64,000 nucleotides of DNA from Symbiodinium sp. CCMP2592 (taxonomy: Eukaryota; Sar; Dinophyceae; Suessiales; Symbiodiniaceae): the NCBI GenBank assembly GCA_905221615.1, contig CAJNDT010003112.1:476001-540000 (forward strand), written 5' to 3'. This document shows, one piece after another, positions 10,484 to 23,540 of the stretch. Each line of letters begins with the position of its first letter. Position 1 is the first letter of the stretch. A model generated the notes under the pieces. The model had not been told where the DNA came from. It saw only the letters and a program-made list of their open reading frames with translations, and did not search any database. The translations under genes were made by a program, and so were the position numbers.

Positions 10484-11564
10484 GATAAGGGTCTTATAAG
10501 GGCTTTGCAGGGATTTGTAAGGGTGCTATAAGGCTTTGCAGGTCTGCTTATAGGGGTTTGGTCAGGGCGTGAAACGGATTTTGCATCTTCGTTTACGGAA
10601 TTTAAAGCTTTTGGGGCTTACAGCTCCAGCTTGTCAGATTGCGCAATTCATGTTTCGCAAACAACCGAAGCTGGTGACGGGCAAGCCTGCTTAAAGCCGT
10701 ACCTCGGAGTTCGCTTGTTGGTTGCATTGTCTCTTCATTAAAGGACCCTGAACCTGAAACGGCTCACCCAACAGAAGAAACTACGATTGAGGCATTCAGG
10801 GCAGAGGTATGCCCCTATCTAAACTCTGTATGTTCCAGAACATTGAAGTCAGTCTCCGTAGTGCTTGACAGGCTCTACAGGGGTGCTGCAAAGGCGATGT
10901 TTAAGGGTCTGGCTATTTCCGGTTGTAGTTGTTTGCTGTTTCAAATACAAGCCCACATCTCGATAGCTTGACGGTCTCATGGCGTCTGTTGGAGTCCCCA
11001 AACAATCTGTTGTCAAGGATTATGAGTATCCTAAAAGCTTGTGGTGGCTTCTTATCATCGCTTAGGGAAACTTATGTCTTGTCTGAGGGGTCTGGGGCTC
11101 TCTTGAAGCATACCTTGTGTCGGAACTTTGTGGTGCTGCTAGGATGTTTAGACTTGGGGATGTCCTTTGCCTAGCCAGCTGTGCCCAGGGGAGCTCTCAG
11201 GTTTGATGGAAAGCGTTTTGCAGCCCCGTCTCGTTCATGAGGAGCCTTTCGGATTTATTGAACAAAAACTGGAGCCATTACAGGCACCTTTAGATAGGGT
11301 CGAGTTTCAGGGGCGGGGTCTTAATCAAGCTTAAGGAATGGGTGTATCATGTATAATATACAAGTATGTCATCCCGAATCCTGACATCTTGAACTCACCC
11401 AACATCGACCTCCTGTGAGATTCAGGGCAAGTCTTGGCAGATGTGAACACTTCAGAAAATATAGGAGTTTTTGTTGTTACGTTTCCTCGATGTAAATCAA
11501 GTTCGAGGGTTGGGCGTTTTTGGGGCGTGGCTCTTTAAGATGACGACCCCAATAAACATTCCAG

Positions 11565-11617
11565 ACCCCTTCTCGTAGACATCCCGGAAAACGACTTGTT
11601 GTGACTTCCGAGAGAAG
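11565..11617 (+). CDS. Gene C, exon candidate
   Basis: This 53-bp island between TTCCAG and a GTCCAA donor reads TPSRRHPGKRLVVTSER. It lies at a C/A-to-G/T switch. A shorter possible exon lies near 10859-10907 (LDRLYRGAAKAMFK) but is not called. Confidence 0.35.
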
Positions 11618-12826
11618 GTCCAAACGAGATTTTGAGACCAGGCTACGTTCAGGCTTTAGGCTTGTAGGATTTATGGTTAAAAGGGCTCCAGAAAACCGAT
11701 AACCCGCAACTTCCCTGAATCTAAAGAGGATCTATAGAAGGCTGGAGCCGCCTTGAAGACGGGCCACTGTCCTGCAAAACCCTTCGTCGGAGCTCGCTCT
11801 TGCCGTTCTCTGAACGATGACAGATGCGGCCATCATGGCCCTATAAAAGGAAATGACATTTGGGACTCGGTGGTCTGCATGACATAGCCAGCTCGCGAAA
11901 ACTAAAACTTTGCAGCGCCGACGCAAAAGCCATATGGCTGAATCCAATGGGCCGTCGGTACTGTAGTAGCCCCGTCCAATCCATGCATTCAGAATATTGC
12001 TTGAGCTGTAGCACTGGATCCTTGGCACTAGTTACAATTTGTGCGCAAACCGTTTTCGTTTACTCTTACTACCCTCAAGCTATAACGGTTTTTCTTTTGA
12101 TGCTTGTGCGTCAACATACCATACGAACCCCGTTGTGTGGAGCTTGAAGCCGACCAAAATTTTAAGTTTAAGCTGCCTTTTGCCGTCATCATACCTTGAC
12201 CTTGATCTGCAACCGTGGAAAAGTCCTCAGCCAATCCTTTCCGATGGTTGGCAGCTCTTTAGTGCACGGTGCGCATGCTCCACCAGGCCCAATCCCCTGA
12301 AAGGACGTATCAGTAGAGCCACCGAGAAAAACACGAAACCCACACTGTTTTGGTTGTTCTGCATATTCGTTTAAGTGCTGCGGTGTCACTTGCCAAGAAA
12401 CAAGCTAGGTCGAAACCTATCATGTTTGAATTTGATTGCTGAGCTTCTGCTGATCTCCATCCCGGGGCTTCCTTGCCGCTTGTCGCTATTGATGCACCTG
12501 CAGGCCTAAACCCCACGCTGCCCGAACTCCCACACCCTACTCGAATAGTGTTCGAGCAGACGCCTTGACCACAAAGCTTGACCCAACGTTCGTGTGCAAG
12601 AAAGATCTGCAAATATACGCCCCGAAAGCTAAACCCCAAGCCCAAAACACTGAGCCAGGAGCCTTTTCCCGAAGGCTCAAACAGGGGAACGCCTGACTTT
12701 ATTTACCGTGGTCTTTGTCAGCCTTAAGTAAGCACGCAACACTGCACCCAACACCCTAAGGAAACCCCCTGTGCAGTTTGCACTGATACAGATTATAAAC
12801 GGACCCAGGCTGGGCATACGCTGCAG

Positions 12827-12876
12827 CAAAAACTCTTTGAAGAAGGCACGTCTTCTTTCATGGACTTTGGGGGAGG
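12827..12876 (+). CDS. Gene C, exon candidate before EF-hand 2
   Basis: This island follows CTGCAG and ends near 12872 (GA donor) or 12876 (GT donor). One frame reads QKLFEEGTSSFMDFG. The other reads KNSLKKARLLSWTLG and would join EF-hand 2 in phase 0. I cannot choose between them. Confidence 0.4.
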
Positions 12877-13069
12877 GTGGAAGTAAAGTTTATAGGTGTT
12901 AGAAGCTGAGGGTTTGGGATTGCCAACATGGAAAACTTGACATGTTGGATGTTCGGGCTATTGCGTGTCTTTCGTTTTGGGATTTGGGGTTTAGGGGGTT
13001 CGGTGCCAAACCCACCGGAATCCGACCACCAAGCCTAGACCCTGCACGTAGAAGCCCCAAAAACCGCAG

Positions 13070-13117
13070 GTGTTCAAACTCATAGACACGGACGGCAGCG
13101 GTGCGATCGACTTCGAG
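13070..13117 (+). CDS. Gene C exon: EF-hand 2 loop
   Basis: This 48-bp, 16-codon, phase-0 exon follows ACCGCAG and reads VFKLIDTDGSGAIDFE. With the first Glu of the next exon it forms the loop DTDGSGAIDFEE. The donor is GC (GAG/GCGACA). Exon size, both phases and the break after loop residue 11 are the same as in EF-hand 1 at 9964, which is strong evidence for duplication of an EF-hand exon. Confidence 0.85.
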
Positions 13118-13595
13118 GCGACAAAAGCAGTTTCAGTGGCGTCGGAAGTTTCGATAGAAGGGTTCGGGTTTGAGGGTTTACGGGTTTATGATTTAACAGA
13201 TGTAGGGTTCGGGCTGTGTGGGTGTGTAGGATTCAGGATGTCGGGCCCCAGGGCTGTTTTTGAGTTTTTTAAGGGCTTTCTGTTCGCACGGCGAGGGTTC
13301 GCAGGGGCCTTTAGAATTCTTCCATAATGGTGTGCAGGTTCAACTGGTAGGCAGATTGGCTTGACGGCAGCAGGCACGGGTGGATCCTACAAACCCTTTG
13401 AAGCTTCGAACGCCTCTTCAACCTTTGTCATGACCAGGTGAAACAGACAACTTCAGAGTCTCTATAAGACCTATTTGTCGAGACATTGCATAAGTTCTGA
13501 AACAGACTTCAGACTTTAGATGACTTTAGTATTTGTTTTTTGAGATCTTCCTGGCCCGAACACCAAGAAGTATCAAGTAGATAACTAACAGCCAG

Positions 13596-13652
13596 GAGTT
13601 CAGCATCTTCTTCGCCAGGGTGCGAGGCTTACTGCGCCAGCTTGATCTCAAG
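13596..13652 (+). CDS. Gene C exon: EF-hand 2 exit helix
   Basis: This 57-bp, phase-0 exon between AGCCAG and a GTCTGC donor reads EFSIFFARVRGLLRQLDLK. It supplies Glu-12 of EF-hand 2 and a long exit helix. The pattern EF-x(5)-RVRG-x(4)-LDLK resembles the C-terminal EF-hand of dinoflagellate ion-channel-like proteins as I remember them. No channel segment was identified, so I call the product only an EF-hand protein. Confidence 0.8.
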
Positions 13653-13771
13653 GTCTGCATTCAAGGTCTGCGGTGAGTTTACGACGTATGTAGTTAGAGT
13701 TTAGGGATTAAGTCTTCGGTCCGTGGCATGAACTTAGGATTAAACCCACACGGTGACTGACTTCGACACAG

Positions 13772-13789
13772 CTTACAAACCTGCTTGAG
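13772..13789 (+). CDS. Gene C, micro-exon candidate
   Basis: This 18-bp, phase-0 island between GACACAG and a GC donor reads LTNLLE and would extend the exit helix. It is called only because of its phase and its position at a strand-composition switch. Confidence 0.35.
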
Positions 13790-14046
13790 GCTTGGGGCTT
13801 TTGAGGCTTAGGGTATTCAGGTCTAAGGTTCTCGCTTGTCGGAGTCGGCATTGGTTGGGGGCTGCAGGGCTTCAGGGCTTTATGCTTTACGGGCTTATAA
13901 GTCAAATTAGGACCTCGAGTCAGAGGCCTGGAGAAAGTTTCGGGGCAGGGCCGTCAGCTAAACCATCACTGATGGGAGGGGCCTAAGTAGTGACTTAGCA
14001 CTAGGCAGCTATTAAATCGCATGCTTATTTTTTTGGTTTGCGGCAG

Positions 14047-14065
14047 TCTTGGAGAAGTGCTTCAG
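14047..14065 (+). CDS. Gene C, micro-exon candidate
   Basis: This 19-bp island between GCGGCAG and GTTTAGG reads VLEKCF. The acceptor has a T-rich tract (ATTTTTTTGGTTTGCGGCAG), and the donor is immediately followed by telomere-like heptads. Confidence 0.35.
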
Positions 14066-14803
14066 GTTTAGGTTTCAGACTCTAAGGGTTTGGGTTTGGG
14101 GGTGTTGAGGTTTTGGGGTTGTGTAGGTCTTCAAAGCCCGACCTTCTTTAATCGCAAGTTCCGTTTGTTTTTTTGTTTCATGCTCGTTTCCATCCTGAAA
14201 ATGCATCCTTTGGTTTTGGTCGGGTTCCTGGGGAAGTAGGATTCTGGAAGGTTGGTAAGGCCATAAAACTCAGCAACTAGAGCCGAGCGCAGACCTTGCA
14301 GTTTACAGAGATGGACAGTCAAAAGTTGGGGGTTTAAGGTTTAGGGTTTATAGGGCTTAGGGGGGGTTGATCCACCTTATGTGCCCTCTTCGGGTCTGCA
14401 TTATAGTCTAGTCTATTCCTTATAGTTCATGGGACCAAAAGAGGCCCATAAGTTTGATCCCAGTTGCGGATTCTTCGGAAGGTTTAGGGTTTCTTAGTAG
14501 CTGAGTAGGTAGCCTTCAACCTTTTGGAGTGCATATAATCCTACCATAATTCAAGAGGTTCATTTTGGGGGGGCTAGGGTAATTACTCAGCCCCTAGGGT
14601 TCGGGGTGTAGAAAAAAGCTGTGCGTTCTTCGTGGTGCGGTTTGGATGTAGGACTCAAGGCTTGAACGTTCAGGACCGTCTTCCCAGAGTTTGGGTTTAG
14701 GGTCTAGCGTTTAGGGCGGGGATAGGGTTTATTTTAGGGTAACTATGGGGTGTAGGGTTTAGCGTATAGGGTTTAGAATTTAGGCTTTAGGGCTTTAGTG
14801 CAG

Positions 14804-14896
14804 GACGTCCGTCAGCATTGGCAGGGGGCTGTGCCGCTCGCTGAGGTTAGCAACCCCGAGAACATCAAGGACCTTGGCCTCGCATGGGCGGAATGA
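14804..14896 (+). CDS. Gene C, last exon
   Basis: This frame opens after GTGCAG and ends at TGA 14894-14896. It reads DVRQHWQGAVPLAEV then NPENIKDLGLAWAE with mostly G/C-ending codons. The intron before it is dense in TTTAGGG-like words. The stop is followed within 15 bp by a MITE-like element. It is the most likely C-terminus of the EF-hand protein. Confidence 0.65.
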   Translation, partial: DVRQHWQGAVPLAEVSNPENIKDLGLAWAE

Positions 14897-14908
14897 AAAA
14901 TAAGAAGT

Positions 14909-15023
14909 ACCCAGACCTTCCAAAAATCCCTTAATTAAGGAATATACCCTAAATTATAGTAGGATCCTTAATATGATTTGAGGTATATTCCTTAATTATT
15001 AAGGGGTTTTGGAAGGTCTGGGT
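14909..15023. mobile_element. MITE-like inverted-repeat element
   Basis: The ends ACCCAGACCTTCCAAAA and TTTTGGAAGGTCTGGGT are near-perfect inverted repeats about 115 bp apart. A second, partial copy with the same right end lies at 32640-32720. There is no coding capacity. Confidence 0.7.
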
Positions 15024-15217
15024 ATGGCTTGTTTTGGGGTCTGTGGTATGTGTATACAAAGGCTCGTAATGCTATTGATGAGTGTACACCTCGCATTTTT
15101 GCTTGTGGGGATGCCAGTCATACAAACCTTACATCATCTTGGTTTCTGTGGAGACACCGCTCCATGTCTTGACTGATTTCCGAAATTGAAGGCTCGTTTC
15201 GAAACTCCCAACAACAG

Positions 15218-15486
15218 TGGTTAACCGCGGTTGCTTACGAGTATGCAATGCTGTTCAGGGTCCCAGCCTCCCGGGTGCCTAAAACAGACCCTACTATGGT
15301 GTCCGTCATGCTGTATTTGTAAATGCGGTATATGCGAGAAGCAACCTGGAACCCGAATCAGGATTGATGCGATCTTATGTTCCCCTGCTTGGGGCCTACG
15401 TTCGCTATGCTAGAGACACTAGGCGCTGCAATCTGATCCCATACGCTCGACTCTTGACCCTCGAGACTTTCGAGGCATACGCTTAA
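15218..15486 (+). pseudogene. Frameshifted coding fragment
   Basis: Two overlapping plus-strand frames both look coding. The first (15218-15325) reads WLTAVAYEYAMLFRVPASRV. The second (15289-15486, ending TAA) reads PYYGVRHAVFVNAVYARSN and then GAYVRYARDTRRCNLIPYAR. They differ by one base in register and neither has a clean splice site between them, so this looks like a broken copy. The AMLFRVPAS segment recalls proteins that recur in dinoflagellate genomes, but the family is not identified. Confidence 0.45.
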
Positions 15487-15889
15487 TCCCCTGAAGTTGG
15501 CAGAGTATCGTCTTGGGGTGCTCCATGTTTTGGCTACGCAAGCGGTCACACAGCAAACTTCTCGGCACTCGCCGACAAGAGTAGGAGGTCCTCGCAGACA
15601 GGTTGAACCCTCAAAGTTCTCATCGCTCAATGAATCCGAAACCCATCCCCTACCTGCCCAAACCCCACAACACAATAGAGAATAGCCCTGGGAATCTTGC
15701 GATTGAAATGCACAGGTAAGGCCGAAACTTAATCTACAAGCCGTAAACTCCGAACCCCAAGCAAGCTGCACGCTCAAGTCAAATTTGACAAACAGCCATG
15801 GGCCCTAGAAACCTTGGACCCTAATCAAGCATAGCGCTAGACCCGAAGCCCTAAACCCAAACCTTGAGCCATAAACCCCAAGTCTTACC

Positions 15890-15972
15890 CTATCCCTCCA
15901 AGGACCTCATAGTTAGGGCCCTAGACCCCTTAAGGACCCCATAATAAGGTCCCTGGAGGCATAGGGTTATAT
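15890..15972. mobile_element. Short inverted-repeat element
   Basis: CCCTATCCCTCCAAGGACC is matched in reverse by GGTCCCTGGAGGCATAGGG about 60 bp away. It is a small foldback element inside C/A-rich intron-like DNA just upstream of an exon. Confidence 0.5.
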
Positions 15973-16006
15973 AAGCATTAAGCACAACTGTCTGCCCTTC
16001 TGACAG

Positions 16007-16052
16007 GAGGTTCTCTCAGAAGCCAGTGCGGCCTTCCTTGACTATAGGCAAG
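16007..16052 (+). CDS. Gene D, early exon
   Basis: This 46-bp island between CTGACAG and a GTATAT donor reads EVLSEASAAFLDYRQ. It is the first supported exon of plus-strand gene D, whose further exon candidates run to 20201. The product is not recognised. Confidence 0.5.
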
Positions 16053-16215
16053 GTATATACGGTATACAGAACTAGAGTCGGGGGGTTTTAGGGGTCTACT
16101 GGTTTAGGATTTATAGGGTCTGGATAGGGTATATACGGTATACAGAACTATCGGGGGGGGGGTTTTAGGATGTCTTAGGGGTCTACTGGTTTAGGAGTTG
16201 TAGGGTCTGGATTTT
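16052..16215. repeat. Tandem duplication at the start of an intron
   Basis: GGTATATACGGTATACAGAA occurs at 16052 and again at 16127. Both are followed by related GGGGTTTTAGG and GGTCTACTGGTTTAGGA words. The duplicated unit of about 75-90 bp contains a copy of the donor site itself. Confidence 0.6.
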
Positions 16216-16701
16216 AGGGATACCTTGTCTCGAATTCTCGAAAGGTTAGGTGGTTACAACATGCAAGTTTAGGGTTGGAGGTGTGGGGATCCAGACTTTT
16301 GGGGCTCCGAGTCTAGGTCTAGGTTTGCAATGATTACGTACCATCCTGAATTTAAGGGGTTATACTCAATAACTAGGTGTCATAACCTGCTGTTCTGGGA
16401 TTCTGTGTTGCGGGGTAGGGTTCGGAAGTTTAGATTGTAGTCCTTGTCCTCTTGTAGTACCCAATCTTTGAACTTTGTCTTTCCTTCGACGGCATCGGTT
16501 TCGGGACCAGGGGACGTATGACGCGCACGATGTAGGGATTGGGGCTTGGGGTTTATATCAGCAAGGGAATTAGGATTTAGTGCTGCTTGATATGGATTCT
16601 TGTTGAGCAGAGTGCCCGGTTCCTTGAAGAACATGGCGCAAAGTACATGTCTCTTGAACGCTGTCATTGCATCACGAATGCAGTGACACAGATTCGGCTA
16701 G

Positions 16702-16830
16702 GGGAGCATGGGTGGGGCGACCGTCGTGCCATCTTGGCGCAGCATGCGGCAAACTCAAGGTGGCGGCAGCACATCTGCCCGGTTGTGCCAGTGCTCTTCT
16801 GGCAGCCCGATGCTCACCTTTGAGTGCAAG
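16702..16830 (+). CDS. Gene D, exon candidate
   Basis: This open frame includes GGATVVPSWRSMRQTQGGG and LCQCSSGSPMLTFECK, with strong G/C at third positions. The upstream border is probably GGCTAG at 16699-16701 and the donor is unclear. Another coding-like island (SARFLEEHGAKYMSLERC) lies at about 16613-16666 with an uncertain link. Confidence 0.4.
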
Positions 16831-16872
16831 ATGTTGTTTTGCTGTAACATGCTCTAACCACGACCACGGCAG

Positions 16873-16962
16873 GGAGTACTGTCGACTCGTTCACCTGGAC
16901 CTGCCACTCGGGCAAGTTCCTGCCCGAGTGCTTCCGGCAAGATGCGCCGCTGAAGACTTGGG
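16873..16962 (+). CDS. Gene D exon (Trp/Cys-rich)
   Basis: This 90-bp island follows CACGGCAG. It reads STVDSFTWTCHSGKFLPECF and then RQDAPLKTW, with almost every codon ending in G or C. The likely donor is GA (GG/GATCAGGG), the third GG/GA donor of this form in the window. Function unknown. Confidence 0.6.
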
Positions 16963-17262
16963 GATCAGGGTTTGAGCCCTGCAGCCGGCTGCAAACCTAG
17001 CGCGAGAACTGACGTGTTAAGTAAGGCTCCTGAAACAAAGCCTAAACCCCAACAACGATGCATGTAAGGCCTCCGAAATTTCCAAAACCCTAAACCCCCA
17101 AGTGCCTTCACGCCATGAAGCTAAACCCTCCAAGTTTCCGGAGATCCACCATCTAGGCGTACATCACCATAGAAACCACAGAGGGGCTACTGGGGGCTCG
17201 TAGTGCTTACTAACATGCCTATCAGTTCGTTTGACTTGTGTACATCATACTACAACATCGTA

Positions 17263-17287
17263 GGCTTTCTCTCTCTCTCTCGCTCCT

Positions 17288-17325
<38 letters not shown>
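17263..17325. repeat. CT microsatellite
   Basis: An interrupted (CT)n tract lies inside a gene D intron. Confidence 0.9.
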
Positions 17326-17329
<4 letters not shown>

Positions 17330-17469
17330 ATTGGTGTCTTCTTACTTTCTCACTGACTCTGTTCATTTGCATACCTATGCGTGTGCATATATGCATATAG
17401 ACAGATACAGATGTAATATAGATATGGAGATTTATATAGGCCTTTATACAAAATCCCCAAAGCTGCCAG

Positions 17470-17549
17470 GAACAGCGTGGAGCAAGATCCCTCGTTCGCA
17501 AAGCACTTCCCCATGCCGCCGAGCATGAACAGCGTGCAAACCTCAGTCG
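17470..17549 (+). CDS. Gene D, exon candidate
   Basis: This 80-bp island follows GCTGCCAG. It reads NSVEQDPSFAKHFPMPPSMN then SVQTSV in the frame with the highest G/C at third positions. The donor is probably GA (CG/GATGAAG). A second frame is also open, so the frame call is moderate. Confidence 0.45.
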
Positions 17550-17562
17550 GATGAAGTCCTAC

Positions 17563-17765
17563 GGCTGATGATATAAATCCCTAGGGTTCCCTTTAAAAGG
17601 ATCTATAGGGGTACCTTTAAGTTGCTCCTTTTAAGGGATCTTTAGGGTTTTAGGGTTTAGGGTGATGGTATAAATCCTGCATTACCTTAAGGACGACCCT
17701 AAACTATGGGAATTATGGTCTATTCCTTATTATGGGTAATGCAGGATTTATATCATCAACCGTAG
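17563..17765. mobile_element. MITE-like inverted-repeat element
   Basis: GATGATATAAATCC near 17567 is matched by GGATTTATATCATC near 17745. A diverged internal half-copy (GGTGATGGTATAAATCC) lies near 17662. There is no coding capacity. Confidence 0.6.
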
Positions 17766-17937
17766 TGCTCTTATCTAAAGCCCTATTTTGGGTCGGCAGC
17801 CCGTATAACATATCCGAGGACCCAACATACGCAGCAGATCCCCAAACCCTAAACGAAACAACAGTATTGTGCTCCGCAATCTACACATGCAGTAGAGCCC
17901 CAAACCCTAAACAAAGCAACTATTTTGTGCTCTACAG

Positions 17938-17984
17938 GGCTTTTGGGAATCGAAAAGGATTAGTAGTCACTTGCTGGTTTCGGG
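17938..17984 (+). CDS. Gene D, exon candidate
   Basis: This 47-bp island between CTCTACAG and a GC donor reads AFGNRKGLVVTCWFR. It lies directly after C/A-rich CCCTAAAC repeats and before G/T-rich sequence. Confidence 0.45.
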
Positions 17985-18451
17985 GCCTGTAGGATTAGGG
18001 GTTTCGGGGGTTTGCGGCCCCATCTGCTGACACTCCCACGTCGGTGAAGATAACCAGACAAGACCTTGTCCTATGACGTTTCTCGTTCAAGGATAAGGGT
18101 GGGTTGAGCTTGACGGCCCCAGACAGTCTAAGCGGTGCGTGAGTAGGTTGAAGGTTTAGCTTAACGGTTTTTGGGGTTCAGGGTGTAAGGTCAAACCGTC
18201 CCAGAGAGCTCAATATGACTCAGTAAAGACATGTGAAGAATTTGGTTTGTACTTTGTAGGTTAGGAGTAGAGGGTTTTTGGGTGTTGGGGGATTTAGTTT
18301 TGATTGAGAGTCTAGGGGTTCTTGGGCTTAGGGGCTTTGGGTTTTGAGCGCTTTTGTACACTGTCAGCGATAGTCCTCAAGTTTCAGTAGGCCCGTTGTC
18401 AGTAGATTCTCACAAACCCCAATTACACATCCTCTAACGCCCCGCTCCAAG

Positions 18452-18528
18452 GTAGTGAAGTACTCCAGGCACTTCAACTCGACTGTCGGGTGCTCAGAGC
18501 ACTCGCAAACAAAAGCGATTCCATGCAG
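18452..18528 (+). CDS. Gene D exon
   Basis: This 77-bp island follows CTCCAAG. It reads VKYSRHFNSTVGCSEHSQTK then AIPC, with nearly all codons ending in G or C. The likely donor is GA (GCAG/GATGGC). The frame stays open to 18655, so the exon could be longer. Confidence 0.5.
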
Positions 18529-19072
18529 GATGGCTTTAATATTATGTGCTGATCAGTCTAGCTCCTTTCCGAAGAGGATCTCCAATAAGTTGTTTGTTTG
18601 CATGGTTCTTTGCAGAGAAAGCCTGAACTGCGCTAGGCTCAGTAGAGAAGCCTGAAGAGTTGGATTTTTGTGGAGATGAATATCAGTTCCGGTCTTTGCA
18701 TGACAGTTTTACCAAGGAGATGCGGTTGAATAGTTGCGGCTGTAAACTAAGACTTTGAGATGTCGGCACGTAAGGCTTATGGCTTCAGGCGAGCGAAGGC
18801 TCAGGTTTTCGAAGTCGTGCGGCTGAGGGGTTTAGGGTTGCAGGGCTTCTCCTCTTTCCGGACGTCTGTGAGACTTTCGCGTGTTGTAGTCAAAGGGGCC
18901 AGCATACAACGAGAACTCTGAGCCCTTCAAAATGTCACTCCTCGACCCGTAGCAGCCGTAGCAAAATTCACAACCAGCCCTAAACACCCACAAAACTCAA
19001 CACGCGAATGCAACCCGAAACACTAAACCGGAAAGCTGCAACACCCATACTTTCTTGATCTTGCAGCAGTAG

Positions 19073-19165
19073 ACTGAGGTGGAATCTGTCCGGTGGGTGG
19101 GGGATGGCACCTACCTGGGTGCCACGGGTGAGGGCAAGGCCTTCAGAAGCTTTGTGGAGTGCAGC
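19073..19165 (+). CDS. Gene D exon
   Basis: This 93-bp, 31-codon island between CAGTAG and a GTTAGGG donor reads TEVESVRWVGDGTYLGATGE and then GKAFRSFVECS. The preceding intron is C/A-rich and the following intron starts directly with TTTAGGG-like heptads. It is one of the clearest exons of gene D, though no domain is recognised. Confidence 0.65.
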
Positions 19166-19447
19166 GTTAGGGTGTGGGGGTTTAGGGTTTAGGGTAATAA
19201 GGGTTTAGATGTTTTCTTGTAGGGTTCGGGTAGGGTTAAGGCGAATTAGTCCGGCAGTAGTGATGTAGACCACCGAGAAGTAAAATCCCTCTCCTGTAAG
19301 ACGACTTCTAGTGGGTATCCGGATAACATTAAGGCTTTGAAGAAAGAAGATTCAATAACCAGGGGTCTACATTACCATTTTACCTTCGCTTCTGGGTCTG
19401 ATGTGAGATAAACCCTGTAGCTCCCAGAACACCCCAACGTCTTCCAG

Positions 19448-19806
19448 ATGCCGCAGCAGCCGCAGCCTGCCAAGATGAGTTTGGCACCGGCTCGACCGCC
19501 AACCTCCCCACACACTCCTGGGCGGCAGATGGCTTCATCAAGCTTGTTCCGGATATTGAGTTTACAGTGCACCATGGGCCTCGCAGGGATCACGGGAACG
19601 ACCCACGCGTTTCAGGTGCTGCGTGCGCAGCCCTCACCTGCGATCCAATTCAATACCAGTTGCGCCCAAGCATCCCGACGAAAAGGTCATCAGGAAGTGG
19701 CCATTCGTTACAACGACGACTCCAAGCAATTGCCAAGCCCACGACTCGCTTTCTGAAGTGCGGACACGGCTTGGTGTTCAGGTTGCATGGCGTTAAGGGC
19801 AAAAGG
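19448..19806 (+). CDS. Gene D, long exon
   Basis: This 359-bp open frame begins after TCTTCCAG with an Ala run. It continues QDEFGTGSTANLPTHSWAAD, GFIKLVPDIEFTVHHGPRRD and later FLKCGHGLVFRLHG. The choice over a competing open frame rests on composition. It ends at a GT donor (AAAAGG/GTGTAGGG) that opens a TTTAGGG-rich intron. Function unknown. Confidence 0.6.
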
Positions 19807-19924
19807 GTGTAGGGTTTAGGGCCACGCTGCCTTTAGGACGTGGTCCCCTTGTGAAACCCTCGCCTGAAGAGCGGGAAAGAGGTTCTCTTATTACTGCTGT
19901 GATGCTGGAGAACCTACGATCAAA

Positions 19925-20050
19925 GGGGAAAAGGAGGGACCCTTAATTGGGACCCCTACCCTATAATGGGCTATATAGTGGGTATATAATAGCTATATTA
20001 TAAGGATATATACCTATGTGGCATGGACCTTTAGGGTCTATTTGGCAATC
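19925..20050. mobile_element. Short repeat element (shared family)
   Basis: This stretch of TATA-rich sequence holds GGACC(T)TTTAGGGTC-type words followed by TATTTGGC. Related words recur at about 28918-28985 (in reverse) and 40300-40365. It looks like a dispersed short element without coding capacity. Confidence 0.45.
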
Positions 20051-20116
20051 CTGCTGGGCTTTGTACTTAAACTGCAACAACACCACGGCGACAAGGACGA
20101 CGACGACTCGGTTTAG

Positions 20117-20201
20117 CACGACGACGACTGGGTTCAGCACGGCGACGACAAGGTCTGGCACGACGGTTACATCGGGAGGCCGAAGCGTGTACAGTGTAAA
20201 G
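20117..20201 (+). CDS. Gene D, last supported exon
   Basis: This 85-bp island between GGTTTAG and a GTTTCG donor reads HDDDWVQHGDDKVWHDGYIG then RPKRVQCK. Almost all codons end in G or C. The repeated W-x-x-G/D pattern suggests a small repeat protein, but no family is named. The gene probably continues, since no stop was found in frame. Confidence 0.55.

Positions 20202-23540
<3,339 letters not shown>

Noticed and set aside
16380..16667. Minus-strand frame with a coding-like stretch (GKTKFKDWVLQEDKDYNLNF)
   Set aside because: The upstream part is C/A-rich intron-type translation, there is no strand-composition switch on that strand, and the plus strand on both sides carries gene D exon candidates. 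It could be an isolated exon but support is too weak.
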